Assembly (NCBI RefSeq): GCF_002847285.1
Contig: NZ_CP025407.1
Span: forward strand, 2,792,501-2,856,500
Direction: 5' to 3'
Length of the DNA: 64,000 bases
Origin: Streptomyces sp. CMB-StM0423
GTDB taxonomy: Bacteria > Actinomycetota > Actinomycetes > Streptomycetales > Streptomycetaceae
Each line of letters starts with the position of its first letter. Position 1 is the stretch's first letter. Of the stretch, positions 48,214 through 56,153 are shown piece after piece. A program made the position numbers and the translations under genes. Below the pieces are notes generated by a model. The model ran no database searches, was not told where the DNA came from, and worked only from the letters and a program-made list of their open reading frames with translations.

Positions 48214-48715
48214 ATGGACCGTACGAGGAACGAGGTAGAGGAACCTTCCCACCCCTGGAGTGATTTCCTGCAGCGCTGGAGCGACGAGTGGCTCGACCCC
48301 GTCCTGCACGAGCAGGAACGGCCCCAGCCGTTTCCCGACGACGTTCGCACCTCACGCCGGCTTGGCACCGCCGGCGCAACCGGCAAGGAACTCAAAGCGC
48401 TCGAAGCCCGCCTGGACACCGGTCTGCCGCCGAGCTATAGACAGTTCCTGCAGACCAGCAACGGCTGGCTCAACACCACCCTGGCCATCGACCGGCTCCT
48501 GCCGACGCAGGAAGTCGGGTGGGCCCGTGACATCGATCCCGAACTTGTCACCGTCTGGGGAAGCCACCGACGTCTACCTGCTCAACCGCTGTGTGGTCAC
48601 TTCCGACGGGGAATGGGAAGCCTGGTACCTCGCGTACTGGCTGCCCGGCGCGGTCCGCTATCCCTCCTTCTGGGATCTCATGAACGATGAATACAAGAAC
48701 TTCCGCGAGCAGTAG
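48214..48715 (+). pseudogene. SMI1/KNR4-family protein with a one-base frameshift
   Basis: The first frame reads MDRTRNEVEEPSHPW and LEARLDTGLPPSYRQFLQTSNGWL, the SMI1/KNR4 core, to ELVTVWG. The rest of the protein is in another phase: EATDVYLLNRCVVTSDGEWEAWYLAYWLPGAVRYP and on to NFREQ, stop at 48713-48715. Adding one G to the GGGG run at 48557-48560 restores a 167-residue protein. SMI1/KNR4 proteins are common immunity proteins for contact-dependent toxins. Either a real inactivation, or a sequencing error. Confidence 0.7.
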
Positions 48716-48795
48716 AAGCCACAGAACACCTGGCACGCTCCGTGGGGTCCAGACCGAGGGCACGGCACCGCGGCCGACTCAGTGGGGGAGCTTAG

Positions 48796-48984
48796 GTGAC
48801 CGAGGAGTTGACCGTCCTGGCGCGGGCGGAAGCGGCCGCGCCGGTCACCGCCACCGCGCCGGCCGCAGCCGGCCCCCTCGGCTACCCTCCACCCCGCGAC
48901 AACGACGCGCACAACTTCAGCCCAGCCGGCGCGCGGAGAACGACGCATGCGCCGGTCCACGGTGCTGCGTGGCCTACACGTTGA
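48796..48984 (+). pseudogene. Short ORF with good start site, probably truncated gene
   Basis: GTG 48796 has GGGGGAG 5 nt upstream and begins VTEELTVLARAEAAAP, then an Ala/Pro-rich stretch. After about residue 32 the frame enters repeat sequence, so only the 5' end of some gene seems left. No family recognised. Confidence 0.3.
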
Positions 48985-49070
48985 AGCGGTACATAGGTGT
49001 ACAGATTGGGCCTGCGGAAACGCCAGAGGGCCGGGATGGATCCAGCCAGCCAGGATCCAGCCACGGTACG
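48962..49070. repeat. Copy A of the dispersed GATCCAGCCA repeat family
   Basis: Starts with a TTGAAGCGG word (48981), then CCTGCGGAAA (49011), and ends in doubled GATCCAGCCA words (49038-49063). The same order occurs in copies near 51785, 59753 and 62230. It lies directly against a truncated IS630 transposase. Confidence 0.6.
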
Positions 49071-49084
49071 CCCGCGAGGCGGTC

Positions 49085-49500
49085 CGGGAAACGGCACATG
49101 AGGTCGGCGTCGAAGGTCCCGGTGAAGACCATGAGGTTCATGCTGCCCTTCGTGCTGATCGCGGAGATCGCGTTCACGGAGAAGCGGTTGCCCGTGCGGC
49201 GCACGACGGGGGTGCGCCCCTTGGCGCCCCAGGTGCGGCCGGTGACCTGGTCGGAGCGGATGCCGACCTGATGGGCGAAGAGCTCCTCGCCGCCCTCGGC
49301 CTTCGCCTTCGCACGGATCGCCGGCCAGTTCTCCCCCCGCCAGACGCGGACCGCTTCCGCGTCCTCCCCGACAGCCCGCTTGTCCGGGCGCTGGAACGAC
49401 GGGCCCCACCAGCGCAGGTACGTGCCCACGCCCTGCTCGGTCAGGCGTACCCGGTACAGCCTCGCGATCAGGTCCCCCAGCCCGCCTCCGCAGTTGCCAG
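49085..49500 (-). pseudogene. IS630-family transposase fragment
   Basis: Minus-strand frame with GLGDLIARLYRVRLTEQGVG, TYLRWWGPSFQRPDKRAV, ENWPAIRAKAKAEG, GIRSDQVTGRTWGAKGRTP and SVNAISAISTKGSMNLMVF, the middle of an IS630 transposase. Both ends are missing: the downstream side runs into repeat copy A, and the upstream side has no start. The expected Asp before the VGIRSD motif is His (FAHQ), so it is dead in any case. Confidence 0.8.
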
Positions 49501-49570
49501 GCCAGACCCGGATCCAGCTTCCGGCCTCGAACTTCTCGCGAAGACCCAGGTGCCTGGGTATGGTGCGGCA

Positions 49571-51280
49571 ATGCGGTCACTTGACTACGCGGCGGTGTTG
49601 CCGTTCGTGAGTAACGTCGAAGTCGTTGCCTCCACCATCGTCGCCGTCTGTACCGCTATCACAGGAGTCGCCGCTCTCACACGCGCCATCCGTTCCAACC
49701 AACGGACGGTGCGGGCGAAAAGCCTCAAGATTGGCTGGCAGGTCGATTCAGGCCCCGACTCGACAGGTGCCCTCGTCCTCAACGAATCCACCGCCACTTT
49801 TCAGCAGTTGGTCGTCACTGTCACCTGTGGCTCGCACCTGCGTACGGCCCGCAAGGACATCGCCGTCCTCAAGGCGGGCGACGAGCATCTGTGGCCGAGC
49901 GACGACGTCCACCGGTCGGCGAGGGCCAGGCCGTCCCCCGCGGATGCCTCGACCAGGCATCACGGCACACCGCACGATGTACAGCTCACCTTCCGGGACG
50001 GCAAGGGCTACTGGTCCCGAAACGAAGAGCGGCTCGACCGGGTGCGGTCGCTGGTGGTCTGGGCGGAGCGGACCCGGGCTCACACGCTGGCGAGATATTT
50101 CGGGTGTTCCAGTCCTTTCCGCAAAAGGTACGCGGTCTCTGTCAGGGTGGAGTCGTTCGACCGCACCGAGGCGCTGGAAGAAGCCCTCACAAGACTCGTC
50201 GCGACTGGCCGCCCACCACGCGGCTACCACGTTCCGGATGTGGTGGCCGGGCCGCATGACTGGATCGGGCGCGTCGTACGGGAAGGCTCGGTACTCGAAC
50301 CGCCGTTCAGCCCTGCAGGGCTGGCTCGGATCTCCCCTGTCGCTGTGGAAGCGCTCACCAGCCAAGAACAGCTCTACGCGATACCGTACGTCTTCGACAG
50401 CGTGGCTCTGATCCGCAACAACGCGCTTGCGGGCAGCGGTCCGATGCCGACGACGTTCGACGAGACCATCCGCGCCGGTGACGCAGCCGTCGAAGCCAAA
50501 GGGATCGAGAACGGCGCCGGAGTCGCGCTCCAGGTCGGCTCCCCTGATCCAGCGGGGAATGCCGGCGACCCGTACCACATGTGGCCACTGTTCTCGAGCT
50601 GCGGCGGGACGTTCTTCGGCCTGCGCAGGACTCCCTCCGAAGCGGCCGGCACCGACAGGTTCGAGGACATCTCAGCGTGGCGCGAGAACTTCGTGAACGC
50701 GTTCGTCCGGCTGAGCGAGCTCGGCACCGGCCCGGGCGGGAGCGGCGCGCTGAACCCGGACATCGGCCGCGCGGAAGCATTACCGCTCTTCTTGGAGGGC
50801 CGCGCCCCGTTTCTGGTCTGCTCGTCACGTGCCCTCGCCTCGATCAAGGACCAGCGCATGGACGTGAGCGTCGCCGCGGTACCTCCGCTGGGTGACAGGC
50901 AAGCCGTGTCGATGGTCTCGGTGTACGGCTTCTACATCTACCGGGGCGCACCGAACGTTCCCGCGGCACGCGACCTGGTGACCTCCTATCTGTCCCAGCC
51001 GGACGCGGGCGAAGACCTCAACAAGCTTCAGCAGCTAGTACCCGTACAGGAGGAGGCGATGGGCACCGTCGCCGCCCGGGACGCGGTCCTGCGTCCGTAC
51101 ATCGGTCAATGTGACAACGGCCAGGTGATGCCGTCGTGGCCGGAGATGCGTGCAGCGTGGCAGCTCCTCGGACACACCGAGTACAAGGTGCTGGCCGGCG
51201 AGGGCGACCCGCGTGCCGTGGCTGGGGAAGCCGCCGAGGCCGGATGGGAGCTACTCCAGGAGGCACGCGGCTCCGAGTAG
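49571..51280 (+). CDS. Membrane-anchored protein with a C-terminal extracellular solute-binding domain
   Basis: 569 residues from ATG 49571; the ribosome site is weak and the start is not certain. A hydrophobic helix (about 15-37, VEVVASTIVAVCTAITGVAAL) has no lipobox. A beta-rich region of no known family (about 45-165) follows, then a MalE-like periplasmic binding fold: PDVVAGPHDWIGRVVREG, LYAIPYVFDSVALIRNNAL, MWPLFSSCGGTFFG, RAPFLVCSSRAL and VSVYGFYIYRGAPNVPAARDLVTSYL (each by position). No ABC permease or ATPase is nearby. Codon 404 (50780-50782) is TTA, predicting bldA dependence. It lies between transposase and repeat remnants, so it is accessory DNA. Confidence 0.75.
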   Translation: MRSLDYAAVLPFVSNVEVVASTIVAVCTAITGVAALTRAIRSNQRTVRAKSLKIGWQVDSGPDSTGALVLNESTATFQQLVVTVTCGSHLRTARKDIAVLKAGDEHLWPSDDVHRSARARPSPADASTRHHGTPHDVQLTFRDGKGYWSRNEERLDRVRSLVVWAERTRAHTLARYFGCSSPFRKRYAVSVRVESFDRTEALEEALTRLVATGRPPRGYHVPDVVAGPHDWIGRVVREGSVLEPPFSPAGLARISPVAVEALTSQEQLYAIPYVFDSVALIRNNALAGSGPMPTTFDETIRAGDAAVEAKGIENGAGVALQVGSPDPAGNAGDPYHMWPLFSSCGGTFFGLRRTPSEAAGTDRFEDISAWRENFVNAFVRLSELGTGPGGSGALNPDIGRAEALPLFLEGRAPFLVCSSRALASIKDQRMDVSVAAVPPLGDRQAVSMVSVYGFYIYRGAPNVPAARDLVTSYLSQPDAGEDLNKLQQLVPVQEEAMGTVAARDAVLRPYIGQCDNGQVMPSWPEMRAAWQLLGHTEYKVLAGEGDPRAVAGEAAEAGWELLQEARGSE

Positions 51281-51334
51281 CGAACTCCCCGAAGCCAACC
51301 CCAGAGTTGCTTCGGAGTCGCGTGGGGGCCGGCC

Positions 51335-51577
51335 TCAGACGCCCCAACGGCCGGGACCGAGGTCAGCTCTCGGGAAATCCCCGGCAACCGCGGTCGAATC
51401 GGCACCTGACGGGCGAAGAGCCGACGTGTCGCCGGGCAGCGCCCCGGTGTGCTCGGCCAGTTCGGCGCCGATCGTGTCCAGGCGGCGGGTCAGCAGGCGG
51501 TACATGCGCAACTCCCCGGTTCGGCGATATCCGGGCCAGTATCGCCAGGCGGGCCAGCTTGCGGGGTGCGATCGGCA
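51335..51577 (-). pseudogene. Degraded small ORF
   Basis: From ATG 51577 (GGGGGTGC just upstream) the frame reads MPIAPRKLARLAILARIS, then coding character moves to another frame: LRMYRLLTRRLDTIGAELAEHTG. Together they suggest a helical protein of about 80 residues broken by a frameshift. No family recognised. Confidence 0.3.
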
Positions 51578-51676
51578 TTGCACCCCCGGGACGGGACGCG
51601 ATCTCCCGAAGCCCGCGGCCGACGCGGCCGTTAACGCCGTCCGCGCGTACCCCCTTTACTGGCCCACCGTTCAGCG

Positions 51677-51823
51677 TTCTCCAGCCAAAATCCAGCCACG
51701 GTACACGAACGGGGGCGGCCCGAATTCGGGCCGCCCCAGGCTGATCTGGTGGTTTGCTAATTCGCCGGAGCCACGGTGTTGCGTGGCCTATACATTGAAG
51801 CGGAACACCAGGTACACAGTTTT
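51677..51823. repeat. Repeat-family unit with a perfect 26-bp palindrome
   Basis: TCCAGCCA words at 51679-51698 are followed by an exact palindrome at 51712-51737 centred on GAATTC, then GGTTTGCTAATTCGCC and TTGAAGCGGAACACC. The same order recurs at 62118-62245, where the palindrome has changed on both arms but still pairs. Confidence 0.65.
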
Positions 51824-52142
51824 GGCCTGCGGAAACTCCGGAGAACCGAGCGGGATCCAGCCAGGATCCAGCCGCCGAAAACGGCCGATCCATGACCCCC
51901 GTTTTCGCTGGATCCACGGGCCACGCGAGGCTCCACGCTTGCAACCCCTGCGCTCGGCCGCGAGGTTATCCGGCCGCAGAATACTCTGCATAATCCGTCC
52001 GCACCCCCTCGCCCGTCTCCGACCCACCGGGCGGGCCAGTCCGGGCTCCTTGATGTAAGGAAAGAGACTCCAAGCACAATAAGAGTGAAAGAGCACCGAG
52101 GAAACTCCCGGGAATTCCACCAACTCTTACGCAGACCCAAAC
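51824..52142. repeat. About 320-bp direct repeat, copy B
   Basis: Runs from GGCCTGCGGAAACTCCGG through GGATCCAGCC words, GGATCCACGGGCC and CCGTCCGCACCCCCTCGCCC to GGGAATTCCACCAACTC. It matches 59753-60072 along its whole length with scattered differences and few small indels (seen by eye, not computed). The two copies bracket a 7.6 kb segment in the same orientation. No reading frame is conserved through both copies. Confidence 0.8.
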
Positions 52143-52289
52143 TTGGCGGGACTTCAAGTTGCTACCGCGATTTCAGGCTGGCGAGTATCTTCACTCCTCA
52201 AGGCCAGACTGAAGCCGCTCCCAATCCTTCTGCTGATCACGCCAGGCGGTGCTTGCGTAGATCGCGGTCTTCGCCTCAGGCAAAGACAG

Positions 52290-52484
52290 GTCGAGCACAC
52301 GTGGGTGAGCGAGGCGTGCCGGCGGGTCTGCGACACGGGCCACCAGGTGCACGGCGCGATCGGCTTCACCTACGAGCACGACCTGCACTTCCACTCCCGC
52401 CAGATGGCGGCGTGGGCGCTGGCCTTCGGCGACGCCGACCACCACTGGGACCGGCTGGCCGGCGGACTGGGTCTGCCGACCTGA
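52290..52484 (+). pseudogene. 3' stub of an acyl-CoA dehydrogenase gene
   Basis: The last 64 codons read VEHTWVSEACRRVCDTGHQV, then HGAIGFTYEHDLHFHSRQM and AFGDADHHWDRLAGGLGLPT. This is the end of an acyl-CoA dehydrogenase, where QVHGAIG-type sequence helps hold FAD. Everything upstream is unrelated, so only the tail survives. It begins about 150 bp after repeat copy B. Confidence 0.75.
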
Positions 52485-52616
52485 CGGCACCCGCCCGGCG
52501 GTGCCGCGGGCGGCCGGACGTCCGGCTGCCCGCGGGTGACCGGACACCGGCCCACCGGCGGGGGCGCGTGCGCACCCCCGCCGTGCCCGGTCCCGTGGCC
52601 CGGGTCCGCCGCCGTG

Positions 52617-55600
52617 TCAGAACAGCCCGCCCACGATGGGGATGCCGCCCAGGCCGCCCTGGGTGATCGACGAGGCCCATCTGCCGAGCCCTCTCGCGTT
52701 GCGGGTCAGTTGCGCGAGGGCGGTGCCCTGGCCGAAGGTGACCACCCCGATCGCGGCCCACGCGGCGCTCTTCGCGAAGGCGTAGCTCCCGAACCCTTCC
52801 GACCTCCCGACGAAGAAGGCGTTGGCGACGCCCGCCACGGCGGATATCGCACCGGCGATCAGCGCCGCGGTGCCCAGGACCGCCGCGCCGACGCCCGTGG
52901 GGGAGAGGGCCAGCGCGCCGAGGGTGCAGCCGATGGCGATGCCCCCGAACACGTTGCTGATGAGACTGGTGGTCTCGGCCCACCACTCGGCGTCGCCCCA
53001 GCCGCCGTCGCCGTCGACGTTGATGTCGTCGTTGTCCGGCCGGTCGGAGGGATCCGTGTTCTCGTCGCGGTTGCGCAGCGCTTCCTGCTTCGCCTGCCGG
53101 GCCAGGGCCTCCAGTTCCGCCTGCCGCATCCGGGTGGCGATACGGCGGGCGTCGCTGGCGGCTACCGCCGCCTCGCGGGCCGCCTGGCCCGCAGCCAGGG
53201 CGGACTGGCGGGCACTGCTCGCGGACGCCTGGGCGCTGTAGGCGTACTGCACGGCGGTGCGGGCGGAGGCCGTCGCCTGGTTGGCCGAGTAGTTCGCCTT
53301 GCGGGCCGCGCGCTGGGCGACCCGGGCGGCAGCCGTGGCCCGCTCGGCGGACTCCCGGGCGGCGGCCGCCGAGCGGTCGGCGGCGTCGGCGTGCTCGCGC
53401 GCCTCGGCGGCGTAGCCGGCGGCACGGGATGCGGCGGCGAGGGCCTTCTGGGCCCATTCAGCGGCTTCGGCCGCGGCCTTGCGCGCCTCCGCCGCCGCCT
53501 CCTGCGCCCGCGCCGCGTCCTCCTGCGCCTTCTCGGCGATCTTGGCCGCCGCCGCGATGGCGCCCGCGATGGCCGCCCGGTGGGCGGCGAAGTCCTCGTC
53601 GAGCCGGGCGGTCCAGTGGTGGGTCTTGAGGACGAAGTTGCGGCGCATCCACGGGGTGCCGGCGAGGGCGACCTCGGCGTACGCGCGGGTGTAGGGGCCG
53701 CCGCTGTTCAGCAGGGCCGTGGTGGCGACGCCGTCGTCCTCGACCAGGGCGTCGGGGTAGGTGTCCTCGTAGAAGTGCAGCAGCGCGGCGGGCGTGCCCT
53801 CGTCGAGGGCGGCGGTCGCCGCCGCCTCCACTGCCCTGCCGGGGTTGTCGGCGAGGATGCGCGCGATGTGGAAGCGGTAGTCCTCCGCGGCGGCGACGTT
53901 CGCCCCGGTGGTGAGGAAGTCGCGGGTGGCCTGGACGTCGTCGCTCGCGAGCGCGATCTCGGCGGCTTCGCCGACGGCCGGCGGGGAGATCCGGGCCAGG
54001 TAGAGGGCGGACTCCCGGTCGTCCTGGCCCTGCGCGAGGGTCCGGTCGGCTTCGAGCCAGACGTGCACGTCGGCGTCGGTGCCGGCCAGGGCGAACTGCG
54101 CCGCCTGCCGCGTCCAGCTCCCGCCGGAGTCCAGCAGGCCGACGGCGGCCTGGCGCCCGAGCGCCGCGGCCGCCGGCAGGTCCCCGCCGGTCAGCGCTTC
54201 TTCCGCCCGTGCGATCAGGTCCTTCACCTGCTGGGTGGTCTGCTCCTCCTGCGTCCGCCTGCCCTCGGTGGCGCGGCGCCGCTTCTCCTCCTCCTCGTAC
54301 AACTGGGCGGCGTCGTTCAGCCCTTGGAGCCGGTCCTCGTCCAGCCCTGCCAGTTCCGCGTCCCGCGCGTCCTGCGCCACCGTGAGGGCGTCCTGGACGG
54401 CCTGCGCGGCGTTGTCGGCGGCGACGGTGGCCGCGTTGGCGTGCGCGGTGGACTTGTTGGCGTAGTCGCGGGCCTCGCCGGCGTACTTCACCGCCTCCTC
54501 GGCGGCGGCCGCGGAGTTCTCGGCGTGATCAGCCGCGGCGTTGGCGGCGGTACGGGCGGTACGGGCGGCGGCCGCCGCGTTGCCGGCCAGCGTCTGCGCC
54601 CGGGAGGCCGCACTGGTGGCCCGGGCGGCGGCGCTGCTGGCGATGGCCGCCTGCCTGCGGGCTTCGGCGGCTTCGCTCTGCGCCGCACCGGCGGCCGAGG
54701 CGGCGACGGCGCTGGCGTTGGCGGCAGACGCCGCGTTGCGGGCGGCCGAGGCCGCCGCCGAGCCGGCGCCGGCCGCCGCGGCCGAGGCGTCGGCGGCGTG
54801 GCCGGCCGCCGCGGCGGCGGACCGGGCCTTGGCGGCGGCGTTGCGGGCGGTGACCGCGGCGTTCCGGGCCGCGGAGGCGTGCGAGGCGTCGCGGGACGCC
54901 GCGATGGCGGCGTTGTAGGCGCGGGCCGCCGCCTGCCCGGCCCGCGCGGCGGCCTGGGCGGCGGCGGTGGCGGCCTGGGCGGCGCGCCGGGACGCGGACA
55001 CCGCGGAACGTGAGGCGTTGATGGCGCTGCGGGCCGCGTCGGCGGCTCCCTTGGCCGCACCGGCCGCCTTGCGGGCCGCGGCACCGGCCTTGATCACGTC
55101 CTCCTGCGCCTCCTGCGCCTCCTCGGCGGCGCGCTCCGCGGCCTGCTTGGCCTTCTCGGCCGCGGCCTGGGCGCGTTCGGAGGCCGCGACCGCGGAGTCG
55201 GTCTCCGCCTCGGCGCGCTTGCCCTCGCGTTCGACGACGGCGACCAGCTCGGCGATCGTGGCCGCCTCCTGGTCGCGGGCGCGGGCGATGTGCTGGCCGG
55301 TGTCGAGGAACCACTCCAGGTCCTCGGCCGTGCCGTCCAGGGCCCGGCCGGCGTAGAGCTGCACCTGCGGCCCGGCGGAGATGAGCATGCCGGTGGCCTC
55401 CACCCGCATGTCCTCCTCGCGGGCGGCGTACTGGCCCTCCAGGAGGAAGTCCATCATGACCTGGTCGGTGCCGTCGTCGAGCGCGGCGGTGCCGGCCCGC
55501 TGGAGCGCCGGGCCGCCGTTGTAGGCCGCCGTGGTGGCGGCCACCCGCAGATCCTCGGTGACGGCGGGGACGAAGCCGTCGTCGAGGAACGCCTGGACGG

Positions 55601-55979
55601 CGGGGTCGCCGCCGTCCAGCGCCGCGGTCGCCGCCCGCTGCAGCCCCTTGCCGGCCGTGGCCAGCCTGCTGAAGACCGCGACGCGGTTGTCCTCGGCGGT
55701 CACGGTGGGCAGTTCGTCGGCGAGGAAGCGGGCGATGTCGGCTTCCGTGCCGGCAAGGACGTGTGCGGCGGCGGCCTTCGTGGCCTTGCCGCCGGTGAGC
55801 CAGGCTTTGATCACCCTGCCCCGGTCGGTGTCGGGGAAGGAGAAGGCGCCGGGCGCCTCGTCGTCCGCGGCCGCGGCCGCACGGACGGGACGGGCTAACC
55901 CGAGGGTCAGGGAGCCAGCGGCGGCGGTGGTGGCGAGTGCGCCGAGCACGCGCCGTCTGCTCCAGTACATCGTCTGCAT
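52617..55979 (-). CDS. Secreted ALF-repeat, Ala-rich coiled-coil protein
   Basis: 1120 residues; AGGAGAG precedes the ATG at 7 nt. A twin-arginine signal (SRRRVLGALATTAAAGSLTL) ends near 36. Short ALF repeats occur at about 60-245 and again at about 590-760, each of the type ALAGTDADVHVWL or AALDGGDPAVQAFLDDG. Between and after them are long Ala-rich coiled coils (about 250-520 and 770-910). The C-terminus has hydrophobic, glycine-rich helices (about 985-1120). The family is abundant in streptomycetes and may belong to polymorphic toxins or surface fibres; no toxin domain is recognisable. It is third in line after two other secreted-protein genes. Confidence 0.85.
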   Translation of the reverse strand: MQTMYWSRRRVLGALATTAAAGSLTLGLARPVRAAAAADDEAPGAFSFPDTDRGRVIKAWLTGGKATKAAAAHVLAGTEADIARFLADELPTVTAEDNRVAVFSRLATAGKGLQRAATAALDGGDPAVQAFLDDGFVPAVTEDLRVAATTAAYNGGPALQRAGTAALDDGTDQVMMDFLLEGQYAAREEDMRVEATGMLISAGPQVQLYAGRALDGTAEDLEWFLDTGQHIARARDQEAATIAELVAVVEREGKRAEAETDSAVAASERAQAAAEKAKQAAERAAEEAQEAQEDVIKAGAAARKAAGAAKGAADAARSAINASRSAVSASRRAAQAATAAAQAAARAGQAAARAYNAAIAASRDASHASAARNAAVTARNAAAKARSAAAAAGHAADASAAAAGAGSAAASAARNAASAANASAVAASAAGAAQSEAAEARRQAAIASSAAARATSAASRAQTLAGNAAAAARTARTAANAAADHAENSAAAAEEAVKYAGEARDYANKSTAHANAATVAADNAAQAVQDALTVAQDARDAELAGLDEDRLQGLNDAAQLYEEEEKRRRATEGRRTQEEQTTQQVKDLIARAEEALTGGDLPAAAALGRQAAVGLLDSGGSWTRQAAQFALAGTDADVHVWLEADRTLAQGQDDRESALYLARISPPAVGEAAEIALASDDVQATRDFLTTGANVAAAEDYRFHIARILADNPGRAVEAAATAALDEGTPAALLHFYEDTYPDALVEDDGVATTALLNSGGPYTRAYAEVALAGTPWMRRNFVLKTHHWTARLDEDFAAHRAAIAGAIAAAAKIAEKAQEDAARAQEAAAEARKAAAEAAEWAQKALAAASRAAGYAAEAREHADAADRSAAAARESAERATAAARVAQRAARKANYSANQATASARTAVQYAYSAQASASSARQSALAAGQAAREAAVAASDARRIATRMRQAELEALARQAKQEALRNRDENTDPSDRPDNDDINVDGDGGWGDAEWWAETTSLISNVFGGIAIGCTLGALALSPTGVGAAVLGTAALIAGAISAVAGVANAFFVGRSEGFGSYAFAKSAAWAAIGVVTFGQGTALAQLTRNARGLGRWASSITQGGLGGIPIVGGLF

Positions 55980-56153
55980 CGGGATGCTCTCCTCTGGCCG
56001 AGATGGGCCGGCGCGAACGCGCCGGCCCCGGTTGCGAGCTGTCCTGGGGTCGGACGATGCGGGGGGTGGGGTGGGCGGGAACGCCCCCGGCTCCCCGGTC
56101 CGGGGGCCGGGTGGTGTGCCGGCCCCCGCCGGTACGGCACGGCTCGGGGCCGG

